Position numbers and translations under genes: made by a program
Shown here: positions 22,501 to 34,200 of the stretch, in pieces
Layout of the letters: each line of letters starts with the position of its first letter
How positions within the stretch are numbered: position 1 is the stretch's first letter
Assembly: GCF_047663525.1 (NCBI RefSeq)
Contig: NC_092591.1
Span: 48,771,501-48,835,500, forward strand
DNA from: Anas platyrhynchos
Taxonomy: Eukaryota; Chordata; Aves; Anseriformes; Anatidae
Direction: 5' to 3'
Length of the DNA: 64,000 nt
Notes under the pieces: generated by a model
What the model was told of the DNA's origin: nothing
Database searches by the model: none
Seen by the model: only the letters and a program-made list of their open reading frames with translations

Positions 22501-25500
22501 TCCTGGAACACTGGTTTTCAGCGACTGAAACAAATTCAATGTAATGGGTTGACATTTCATAAGGTTTTTTCATTGAAAAGATTTTCTTTTTCCTGAATAG
22601 ATGTAAACCTTCCTCCTGTTTTTCTGATTTTATTTGAATATCTCTTGTGACTTCTTCTGGCAAACTTTTCTTTTTATGGAGACTTTCCTTTTCATCAAGG
22701 CAGCAATGTATAGAAGAAATGGCATAAGACTAGGAGCTGGAAATAACCAAGTCTTATTCAAGTTTTACTGCATACTCGTAGTATAATCTTTGGAAAATCA
22801 CTTGTGCCTAACTTTTGTGCACATGCACTCTCTCTGCAGTGGGGAGAATATATTGATAGCTGCCTCCATAGAGGTGTTGGTAGTTCTGTTGCATTTATAG
22901 CACATGCAAGAAGAAAAGTGCTATAGTGCTCATCAAATAATTTGTGTGTGTGGAAAGGTGAAATTAAAGAACAGCTACCTGTTGTATAACTGTTATATAC
23001 AAAACTGAAGGTTGTTTTCGCTCAGAGGTTCACTCAGAGGGCCATTTCTACTTTGTATCACAACCGAACTTTCCGAACTTGTAGTCAGATTTTTGACTTC
23101 ATTGTGAAATAATCTGAAACTCCATATAAATAGGTGGTAACATCACTTTTCCTTGTTGCGTGTGAAGAGCACAAATGACAAATGTTTTTACTGAGAGAAG
23201 TGAAAAGCTTTTGAAGACAATACTACACAGCAAACATCTTGAAACAATGCTGATGGTTAGAAGCGCAGCAGTTTTAGTCAAGGCCTAGAAACATTCCATA
23301 CCAGTATAATGATATAACCTGCAGTCCGGTAAGAAATTGCTGTTCTGTGTCTTTTTTAGGAAGCTATTACTGAAATAATAGTCCCAACTGTTTTTTTAAC
23401 TGGAAAAAAAATAAAAGATGAACCTTTTAATGCTGAACTGACATAGGAAAATAGTGAATTCTTTTTTTTTGTTTTGTGCATCAGCTTACTTTTAAATGGT
23501 TGGTAGAACACAAGCTATTCAGCCTTTTCTATTGCACACCAAATGCGAATTCAAAAGCTAATTGTAGTTTGATAGTAAACTTGCAGCGTACTGAATTAAA
23601 GACCACTGAATGGATCAGAACATTCCACTTAAGTTTTTTTTTTTTAAAGCATAATTTAAATTTATTAATAAAATGTGGGTATCTGAGAGGTCTCTTATTT
23701 GAGGTACACAACCTTGTGAGCTTTTCCATGTATGATAACGGTCTTTAGAATAGCTGCTCTGCTGTATGCTGATAGAGGGAGATGTGTTTTAGTAATAACT
23801 ACAAAACAAGTACTTAATACGTGTTTGATCTGGGAATTTGCACTGATTCCTTTAATCAATTCATGCAGCTAATAAACAGTATACTGAAAAATTGCTTTGA
23901 GTCACAGTGTGGCGCACAGATCCACAAACTGGTTTTCTGGCCTGCTCAGGGGGTTCTGTTTGTCAGCCTAATGGTTGATTGTAAGGGTCCAGATTGTTTT
24001 CTTCTCTGCTTGATCCACTGCAGTGCGAGTGTGGAGCTATGCATTTTAAAGAACTATATTTAGAGAACTAAAAGAGCTTTTAGGTATCTTTACTCCCTAA
24101 CTTAGTTCAAGATCTGAGTCACATTCAGATCACAAGCACTCCTAGATAACTTTAATTTGAAAAAAGATCGTCTTTAGAACAATGACTGTTATAAAAAGTG
24201 ATGATACTGGGGTAAAAAGGGGGGCAGTTCTGGCTCTGTGTCCTTTATGGATGCCGGGGGGGGGAAAGGAATTTATTTCAGTGAGCGGCTGCTTTAGGCT
24301 TAGCTGGCTTTAATGCCTGTGGTTATAAAGAGTTGAGTGACTGTAGTACACTCCTTCTGAGCCAGTATATAAACACATTGATTGCCCTCTTTTGGTGGTT
24401 TTACTTGATTCTTCTGTGAATTAGTCTCCTGAGAGCATAACACGCTTGTAATGACTGCCTTACATACAGTCAGCTAAGAGAGAGACAGATTTTTATTTTT
24501 GGCTGGGGCTTCGTTAATATTGGTAGGCTGTAATGATATGCAGTGGTATGCATTTGGGAGCTGACTTTTAGCATCAGTGTCTGTAATATAAGGATTCTTG
24601 AGTAAATCATTTACAGATGGCTCCAGAGTTTCCAGATGTTTCCACCTAATGTTACTCTGGCAATCTTGGATCCTTTCTAGACATCCTATAAGTTTTAACT
24701 CAGAAGTCATGAGTTGCTTCTCATACCCGAGGACACTTTTTTCCTACTTTTTACTTAGTTCTCTGTGTGTATGGGCTCTCTTCTTAAGAACAGTTCACTA
24801 GTATAAATTTTGTATTTTGCTGTGGAGTTAGTTGAAGACTTAATCACTATTTTCTTTCCAAGATACTGTTTCATGTGTAGCAATATCTGAAGCACTGAAT
24901 TCTGATGGCTCTAAACATCATCCAGAGTAGCTGCAAGAGTAATGTTGATGACTTTTAATAGCTAGTAATGTATTCTCCTGGGACTTTCTAACTTTCAGAG
25001 AATTCACGACCTTGAAAGTATGTTGTATCAAACTGTTCTGCATATCTTATTAGGTAGATTTTTTGATTGAATTACAGGTTACCTTCATACATGTTGTCTT
25101 TGTAGAATGGATTGAGCTTCCTTCTCTCACCAAATGGTACTCAGTGATTTATATGGAGAGGGAAAAGTTTTCAAATGGCTTTAACCCTAGACAGACGTTG
25201 AAAATAGGATTACTGCTTTCTCGGTATTTACTTCCTGTGATTAACTGCAAATAGGGCAAAAACTCTGTAATCCAGTAGAATAAGGTACATAAGTAATTAG
25301 AGGAGTTTTGATCTTCCTTTCCTTTATTTGAAAGATCTGGCACTAGCTAAGCTGAGTAGTTGACTTTCACTTCTTTGCAAGAGCTATTCATTATAAATGC
25401 TCATCTGAGACATGTATTTAGTGTCAGTGGACAAAATTGTGCTGTTCAGATTTCTCCCATCCCAAGTCTGCTGTGGACAGAAAGGGACATCAGGAAGCTG

Positions 25501-27600
25501 CTTATTAACCAGCCCTGTTAATGAGGCTGCCAGAGTTGCAGCTTGAAAAATGAAGATTCTTCCTGTCATGCATGCAAAACTGTTCTTGAATGAACTGAAC
25601 GCAAACTCAGGTACATGAAGTTACAGACTTATAGATGGAGTGGAGGAGGTTTGCAAGTATATGAACATGTCTGATTGAGTCTTTCAGGTCCTTGTACCTG
25701 TTTATACAGTACTCTGCATCTGCATTGGACATGGATGGAATTTTAAAGGTTTTCAAGCATTTGAGCTAGCACCATTGAAGTTCTACAGATGGGGCAGATA
25801 GTTAGTTATTCACCATTGATTGACCTAAAAATCAGTGCGTCATCTGAAAAGCAAGCAGGAAATGATACTAAACAAAAAAATTTTCATTTTGAACTTGGAA
25901 AGATGATTTTTTCTTTTTAAAACCTGGGCTTAAATACAGTTATGATTGTCCTCTGGAACATTGCTGGAAACTCGAGCACTGCAAAATTGTGTGGTTTCCT
26001 TGTGATTCTTTCTGTAGGTGACAATATCTTCGTTAAAGCTTCTTTGACTATGCCATCACAACATCAGCATCTGAGTGATCAGTCTCATACTAGTCTTGGG
26101 TTTCTTACATTCAGTGGCAAAACTAAATACAAGGATCTTTGACATTAATTTTGTGAAAATTCCCTTGTTCATTTAACATCAGGTTGACATATCCTGTACT
26201 CGTGAAGGGTAAACACTTTTTTGTTTTCAGAGGGAAAGGGGGATGGTTTTTCAAAATCTCCAGTTCACAATTCCTGCTTTCTCTTGCATTCAGATGGGTT
26301 TTCTTCCAAATCAGTACCTTTTTGAGGAATGAAGCTTTCATGCATTTTTATAAACACTACACTTGTCTGCTTAGAGAAGGATACCGAATTGAAATCATCT
26401 AACATTTAAGAAGAAATCTAAGCTGATGAGAAGGCTCTAGTGGACTTTTAAACTTAATGTCCTTTCCCGTGTGAAAGAAATCCCTACCCTCACTTGCTTC
26501 TACGAAAACTTAAAAGCAGCATCTTGGGTTTCTACTCTATTTCTACAGAGTTTCAGAAACTGGACATCCTTGAATTTCTACTGTGATTTGACAGAGCCGC
26601 TGATAAATAGGAATTTCTGATGATAAACTAATTTTCTAAATGGTTTATTTAAGGGAAGAGGTGCTATTCTATTCATTTTCTTAAGCTTTTTGAATATAAT
26701 GCAGTTGAAGTTATTTGTGGCTCTGTAGATGTAGCCTTAATGGAGGGAAGGTAAACTCCCAAAATTCACATCCTGAAGCCAATTTGAGTGGTGTTAAAGA
26801 GAACTGTGTTAGCAAAACTGAAGTCTAACTCAACAATTGTAAGTAGTTTGTTCTGAGTGAAGTTTATCAGTTAGCTTTTGCTGCAATTATCATCCCTTTA
26901 ACTTTAGAAGTTAGGTTACTTTCCTCCCTTTTAATGTTCATAAAATAATCAGATGGATGTAACTAGTTCAGTTCCAACTATGGTGTCCTATTTCTCCTTT
27001 GTATGAAATGTGCTCGAATACCTGATAATGGATCAAGATTACACCTGATTTTTTTGGGGATCGAGATTAAATTTTACTAATAATCCATTACATGTGTATT
27101 AAATAAAAAATATATTTTTAAAGCTATTCAATTTTAGAATAAATTTTAGTAATGCATCTACCATATAAAGTAAGTTTTCACAGTTACATTTTAGTTAATT
27201 GTTAGGTTCAAATTTTCTGATGGCCTTAAACATACTTGTATGTGTCTGCAGTTCTTTAACTCTCCAAGACAAATTGGTCCATGGCTTATGTAAACACTTG
27301 AAAAATAAATTATTTAAACGTTTTACGTCCTTTTAAGCAAATATTTCATACCTATACCTTAAGGACTTGGTTTGCTCCACTTATGTTGCATGGGTGGTTT
27401 TGTCTCAGTAACTGGGGTCACCTCACTAGGAACTGTTTCACAGCCTGTATTATTTTTAATTCAATAGTTTTGTCATACTTTTGCTATACTTTAAAACTTA
27501 AAATATCCCAAAATATATCCCCTGGTATTAAACACATCTTTCTATTATGTTATCTTGATTATTAAACTTTATTAATCATTTTTTTTGGCAGTCTTAAAAG
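22501..27600 (+). other. Possible extended CAPRIN1 3'UTR / intergenic stretch
   Basis: AT-rich, repeat-poor 5.1 kb between the proximal CAPRIN1 poly(A) site and the NAT10 promoter. No coding gene recognised. It has further AATAAA hexamers at 23410, 27102 and 27304, and many T/A-rich tracts with ATTTA-like words. Two ACATTCCA words (miR-1/206 seed matches) lie at 23291 and 23620. It is best read as a mix of alternative long 3'UTR and spacer; the sequence alone does not say how far transcription runs. Confidence 0.45.
27102..27107 (+). promoter_or_regulatory. Candidate distal CAPRIN1 poly(A) signal
   Basis: AATAAA in a very AT-rich stretch, about 1.1 kb before the NAT10 start codon; another follows at 27304-27309. 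Either could end a long CAPRIN1 3'UTR. Position-based inference only. Confidence 0.35.
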
Positions 27601-27905
27601 CTAAGAACAAATGTATCTATATTTGAGCCTGGCTCAGCTTTGGTAGGGGAGGGTTCAGTGTCGAGCTGTTAGGGCAGGGATAGCCGTGCTGTCAGTTTGA
27701 GAAGGAACACGGAGTTTCTGCAGTCCCGCAGGGATCGGAACCAGCTCGGAGCGACAAATTTTCACTTTGCAACTTGTGACGTTGTGTGGAAAACGGCACC
27801 AGCTCTGCCTTCACTGCACAGCACAGCTTCAGGGCTACGAGCTGCTTCAGACTTATTGGGATTTTACACTTCGGCAGCACAAAACACCCCAGGCTTTGCC
27901 CTTTT

Positions 27906-27911
27906 CACGTG
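27906..27911. promoter_or_regulatory. E-box CACGTG in NAT10 promoter
   Basis: Perfect palindromic CACGTG at the 5' edge of the CpG island, 262 nt before the start codon. This is the preferred MYC/MAX and USF site; ribosome-biogenesis genes are typical MYC targets. Occupancy is inferred. Confidence 0.5.
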
Positions 27912-28081
27912 CGTTGCGTTTTTATTTCGGACAAAAGCGGGGCGAGGGCTGCAGGCCTGAGGCGCTGAGGGAGGCGCGCGCGCAGGCGCTCGGCGCGGGC
28001 AGCCCCGGGGTCCTTTGCCGCGCTGCGGCGCGCGCGCGACCGAAGCCGCGCGGCTCCCACGAGGTGCGGCGCGTGCGGCGG

Positions 28082-28130
28082 CCGTTGGCGCCTGGAGGAG
28101 CGGCCGTTGGCCGACCGTTAGGGACCGTTG
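28082..28130. promoter_or_regulatory. Four CCGTTR (MYB-type YAACGG) motifs
   Basis: CCGTTG at 28082, 28104 and 28125 and CCGTTA at 28115, all in one orientation, 43-91 nt before the NAT10 ATG. Their reverse complement YAACGG fits the MYB-family consensus YAACKG. Confidence 0.4.
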
Positions 28131-28172
28131 GCGGCCGCCTGAGGGGAGGCGGCGGGGGGGGAAGCCGCCGCC

Positions 28173-28280
28173 ATGCAGCGCCGCAAGGTGGACAACCGCC
28201 TGCGGGTGCTGATCGAGAACGGCGTGGCCGAGCGGCAGCGGGCCCTCTTCGTGGTGGTCGGCGACCACGGCAAGGACCAG
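28173..28280 (+). CDS. NAT10: NAT10 exon 1 coding part, residues 1-36
   Basis: Starts at ATG 28173 in GCCGCCATG context and reads MQRRKVDNRLRVLIENGVAE, then RQRALFVVVGD and KDQ. Human begins MHRKKVDNRIRILIENG. Donor gtgagc. The whole exon lies in the CpG island. Confidence 0.97.
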
Positions 28281-31200
28281 GTGAGCCCCGCTGGGGATGG
28301 CGCGGGCCGGGGGTGCGGTGAGCGTCGGGGTCCCGACGGCTGCGGAAAGGCGAAAGTGCTGGAAATGATTTCGGAGAATTGGTTGTCAAACGTCTGCCTG
28401 AGGAGCCTTTGAATGTTACCTAAAAGCAATTAGATGCAAATTGGGTTTATTTTTATTTTTTAATGAGGTAGAAAGACGTCTCGTTGCCTGCCTGGCAGGA
28501 GCTTGCTCTGTCCACCCGTACAGTTTTTCTCAAGCCGTGCCTTACCCAGTGAGTCATCTTGCAGGTGTCACAGCTTGGACCGGAGGTACCCGGTAGCAGT
28601 CCACCACTAAACCCCGCTGTCTTCGTGTTTCTGTGCTTTGGCAGGTCGTTATACTTCACCACATGTTGTCTAAAGCGACTGTAAAGGCCAGACCCTCTGT
28701 CCTGTGGTGTTACAAGAAGGAGCTGGGCTTTAGCAGGTAAGATGCTCCTCATGTCTCGTGCTGCAGTAAGTGCCATTAGTGCTCTGTGTGAAGCAAAAGC
28801 TCTGCGGCTGGTCTGCTCAGTGAGGGTTGAGCAATTTGGTTGTCAGGAGAAACACGATTATTCCTGAAGGAGCTACAGGAAGTTCAGTTTTCCAGTATTG
28901 AAATTTGGCTTCAGTAATGCAGTTGACATCAGCATGAGGTACTATGTAGGAGTCAGTACAGATCGGGCATTGGAATTACTTTAATTTGAAAAAGGGTTTA
29001 AAATTTTAATTCTTAGATTTGCATGCATCCTTACAGTCTGGGCACAAAGTCAGAAGGGAAGTGTTACATGAAACTACATGATTACTACCAAATGGTTTCT
29101 TGCAAAAACAGCTGTTGTTTGTGTGTGACTTGCACTGCTTTGGGCTGAAGGCACATGGGAACATACCACGAATGCAGCATGTATGATACAAGATCCTTGG
29201 AAGCTGAGCTCTGAATTCCAATTAGACTTTGAAGTAGGATTTTGAGCAGTCTTCGCAAACCTCTTCCCAAGAAAATTTCCGTATAATTTTGTTTTCTAGC
29301 CACCGTAAGAAGAGAATGAGACAACTGCAGAAGAAGATTAAAAGTGGAACCTTAAACATAAAACATGATGATCCTTTTGAGTTATTTATAGCAGCCACAA
29401 ACATTCGCTACTGCTATTACAACGAAACTCATAAGATCCTTGGTAACACTTTTGGCATGTGTGTACTTCAGGTAAGGAATTAAACTTTTGACATAACACC
29501 ATTATCAGTTACTTTCAGTTTAAAGGCTGTAGGAAGGTTTAAAGTTTCAGTTTAAAGGCTGTTTGTTGCTCCTATTATTTAAATTATGATGTTCTTTTGT
29601 ATCTTGTATGAGTTTTGCAAGGGTGAGATAGCCTCATTGGCAGAATTTTAATGGGAAATGGGTTAATGCAAATATTAAGTTTGAATCAAACTTTGAGAAA
29701 CTATGCATTTAGATTTTCTGTTCCTTCAAGTAGATGCTAATTGCACTAGTGAATTCTAGGCAACTTTGAAGTTTTTTTTTTGTATTTCCTAGGATTTTGA
29801 AGCCTTGACTCCAAACCTGCTAGCTAGAACTGTTGAAACAGTAGAAGGGGGTGGAATTGTGGTAATTCTCCTCAGGTCTATGAACTCGCTGAAGCAGCTC
29901 TATACAATGACCATGGTATGTTCTGTGTAACACGTCTATTCTATGTAGGCAGGTTTGGCTGGCGACTTAAGGGGTTATTTTTTTCTTTCTTTATGGGCTG
30001 TGGTTTTCTTTCTGTCATTTTTCCAGCTTTCATTCGTTTATCATTGAAGCAGTCTTGTGGTCAGGCAGTTCTGCCAACAAATGTAACTATGTTCTTTTGT
30101 TTCACAATAATTTGAAAAAGTATTTATACTGTTGGTCCATGCAACAAAGTTAAGTGACAAACATGTTTTGATGTTTTGTGACCCAACGCTATGCAAGATC
30201 TGCTTCACAGTTCCTGTATATTTCTAAATATGATCTGTTCACCCTGAGCATACTTACCCCTAAAGCAGGAACAATTTTTATTAGTAACAATGCTAGTAGG
30301 GGAATTAAAGCAATGGACTTCTTGCCTAGGTTGTTTGAAGCGTTCTGTATCTGGCAGAACTGACTTTTAAGTCTGGAAGAATACGTAAGACCACTGTGAA
30401 AAGTATTGGTGGGAAAGGTACATTTTAAACCAGTATTTGGAAAAAGTGGATGTCTCACAGCAAATAAAATTGGGAAGAGAGGGCGTGGTCCACAAGAGTG
30501 GAAGAGGTGTTGGATTATTCCATGAATAATAATCTTGTACATGTCACAGTTACCACCTTTCCTTCTCCAGATTGACTTTTTCGTTTTGTTTCAGGATGTG
30601 CACTCCCGATACAGAACAGAGGCACACCAGGACGTGGTAGGACGGTTTAATGAAAGGTATGTTATTGTGAGTGTAAAGCATCTCGGCTGTGTGCCCAGTA
30701 TAAGTTGTTGGAGAAATGGTATACAAAATTTTGGCATGATGTTACAAGGGATGTGCAAAGGGGCCCTAATTTTTAAAGTATTCTGAGTCCTGTTCTTGAA
30801 ATGCTCTCTAGCAATGTATGCTCCACATGACCAGTGATTCAGATACCTTTGACGTTAGCTTGAAAGAGAAAACTGCTCACTGTGGGGTCTTTTCTGTAGT
30901 CTAGAACTTTCTTGTAAAGGTGTTTTCTCCACTTTTGATGTACTGAATAGGCAACTCTTCTTAACTGAGCCATATCTATCCCTAGCCATCGAAAAAATGC
31001 AAAATTTGTTTTTTAGCATACAGGTGGTGGTTATGTGGTGTTAGAAGCTAGAAGGATGAAGAAGCAGCCGTAACTGACCACAGTCTTTGGCGGTCTGCAT
31101 GTGTCACAATTGCTGTAGATTCACGTCTTAAGCTTTTATACAGCTGCCTCCCATTTAAATGCTGGGAGTCACTTTCTAGATGTCTTAGGAGATTGTCTGA

Positions 31201-34200
31201 AATAAGCGGTTTTCATTGGAGGTATCCTGGTAGGTGGATGTCTGTTCTGCATGGACCATCCTGATTCTATGGTAAGAGGCACACAGCTAGTGGTGTGAAC
31301 TTAGCTCAGCTCTAAGCAGCTCTTGCTGTAAATACCATGTTTGGGGTTAGAAAAGAGGGTTAATTAACTATGAAAATGCAGCAGTGTTGGTACTGCTTTT
31401 ACTGATTTGCCTTTACTTGACTGCTCAGGTTCATTCTGTCTCTGGCCTCATGCAAGAACTGCATCGTGATTGATGATCAACTGAACATCTTGCCCATCTC
31501 CAGTCATGTTGCAAATATCACGCCTGTTCCACCACGGTCACAGGTCAGTAGACTACATCAGCTAATTTTCTTTGAGAGAAACTGATCTGAATAGAACAGT
31601 GTTAAAGAGAGGAAACTTTTCACCCTGATTGATATCAAATAATGGTCTTGCAAAGCAGATGAAGAATGATTTGCAAAAAATATACCTCATATGGGTGAAG
31701 TATGGGAAGCTGTCTTCTTTCCTCCTCTTTTTTTTTTCCCTCAGCCTTTTTTTGTACTTGCCTGCGTTTATTCATTTTGCTGCATTGCCGGTTAGCCTCG
31801 TGAGGTGGAGCTTAACTGCTGTGGTTGCTGTTTCCGAAGAGCTTAAAGAGATTTTAAGCTGATGGACGGCTGGGAGGAGACAAATAAAAACACATTTCAG
31901 GCGCTGGACAGTGAGAAAACACTTGGGGGAAAAAGCCCCTTACAAGTTCAGGAGACACCTGGTACCTCAGAACTGTGGTATTTACTTCAGTTTCAGACTG
32001 AATTATGCATGTCAGATATAAGAAGGCATTCGCTGAATACAAGCCAGACATACAGCTTGCACTGTTAAAATGCATCCCTTCATGACTTTCAATTGTAGCT
32101 GAAAGTAAAGTGGCGTGCAATTTAAACAGAAATATTTGAGCTTTTGAACTGATTTGTGTGTCCAATGAAATAACATCATTGATTCTGTCAGAGACATTAA
32201 AAACATCTGAACAGAACACTGATGTAAAAAACAAATAACAACCACTTAACATTCTAACTACGTTGGCAGCAGCACAAATGCTCATCTGTTGGATGAGTAA
32301 GCAGATGCTTTTGGTAATCAGTGACAATTGGGCAATTCAGAATCAACTTCTACTTAAAATAGATTTCTTTTGTGTCCAAGTTCATTTATTGGCTTTGAAA
32401 ATCCTGACATTAGGTTGAAAACTGATCTGTTGCTTCAGTAGTTTTTCCCCCTAGTAATTTTCCAGTATGCACCCCATATGACAGGTATAACAAAGATCAT
32501 AGCATTCTGGCGTACCCTGAAGACTGAAAAATGAATTAAATTCTTTAGAAAACTTGTTCATGGTCTCTTCTTCCTAGCACTACCATTATCCGGTTACCAT
32601 CTACTGAAAAATACTTGCCTTTTTTCTTCCACACCTGGGGAAGCCAGGATACCTCTTGTGTATTTCTCTTGAAAATGCATTAAAGTCAGTATTAAGTGCC
32701 TGTCTGTCCATTTAAACATTTCTCTCTAGGGAGTATTCAACTTGTTTTAAGTCTTTCTTTCAAATGTCTCCCTGCCTGATAAAAGATATCACAAGACATC
32801 ACAAAGGTATAATTGTGCCAAGGTGTCCTTTATTAATCTTTTAAATACTGTGTTTATAGGAAGATAGCCTCCGGCCACAAGACTTGGAGCTAAAAGAGCT
32901 GAAGGAGAGCTTGCAGGATACACAACCTGTAGGAGTTTTGGTGGATGGCTGTAAAACCCTGGATCAGGTTGGTGTGGTGCTTAAACTGAAGATACTATGC
33001 ATTTGACAAGTCAGTGTAGGTGCAGATGTTTGTCTCATTTTGCAAGTAATCAAATCTGAGAGTATGAACATTGATGGGGGTTGTTTTAGGGAGAAAGCTT
33101 CCTTGAAATTAGTTGGACAGGGTAGCTCAAAGACAGTATCAGTGATTTTCTTTATGAAGTTGAGAACAGTGGAAGGACTAGAATGGAGACAGGAAGCTGA
33201 TCTGGAGAAGTCCACATTTCATCTATAATCCTCATAATCTATATCAGGTTTTGTTGTGCCCTCATTCCTGTCTCTGACACTTTTCCTGCTGTCATTTGAG
33301 AATCACTGACTAGTGCAAATCAAGGCCCTACAGCAATTTCTTTCAGAGTATCCACTGAGAAATTGCAAGTTGGTGTGGAGGCTCCCAGACCTGTGCACTG
33401 CTTTAAAACTCTTTCATAGTAGGCCTTCTCACTGCCCAGGTATGTTCATCCTCCTCTGGTAGCTCCCTAGGCATGTACATCTTCCTGTCATACTGAATAT
33501 ATTATGGGGTCGGTGTCATGAAAGTAGTAATTGAGCTGTATTGATAGTTGATCTGTATTTTGACCTTGCTAATTTTAAGATAACTGCTTCTTTCACATTA
33601 TTTATCTGGGATTTAATGTTCAGCTTTCCCATATTGTCTTTTTCTCCTTCTTCCTTTTCTAAGGAAAGACTGCCTGGCATTAGTGGTAGGTCTAAGTAAA
33701 GACAGTTCTGAACGCAGTTTAACCACAGCTGCTTTTTGTTTTCTACATTTTTCTGATCATCAGGCAAAAGCAGTTCTTAAATTTATTGAAGCCATTTCAG
33801 AGAAGACTCTGAGGAGCACTGTGGCATTAACAGCAGCAAGGGGACGTGGTAAATCTGCTGCTTTGGGACTGGCTATTGCTGGAGCAGTAGCTTTTGGGTG
33901 AGTAATGTGCCCCATCTCCAAGTTTCATTTGCATCCATGAGTTTTAAAAAAAATATGACCAGATTTGAATATATTTATGATTTCCAGACCTACGTCTTTC
34001 CCTTTTGTTGTTCTTACATCTTTCATCTGCTACATAAACAAATGCTCACATTTTTCTGTTTTATAGTAATCAGAACTCCTCAGTCTTTAAAAATCAATTA
34101 ATTACTCATACAGAAGTGAAATAAGTATCTAAAGGAACCTGCTGTGTTTTGGTAATTAAGTAAAATCAACCCCACATATTAAATATATATATACTTATCC

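Larger units (their letters stand above)
27890..28345 (+). promoter_or_regulatory. NAT10: NAT10 CpG-island promoter
   Basis: The only strongly CG-rich segment of the window, with dense CpG from about 27940 to 28340 (cgcgcgcg runs at 27975 and 28030) in otherwise AT-rich sequence. It ends over the NAT10 first coding exon. No TATA box is seen near the start, as expected for a housekeeping ribosome-biogenesis gene. It has an E-box CACGTG at 27906-27911, a TGACGT half-CRE at 27777-27782, and four CCGTTR words at 28082-28130. The transcription start is not determinable from sequence alone. Confidence 0.85.

Noticed and set aside
27767..28389. Several 100-180-codon frames on both strands across the CpG island
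   Set aside because: GC-rich DNA has few stop codons; these frames overlap the NAT10 promoter and first exon out of frame and show no domain.
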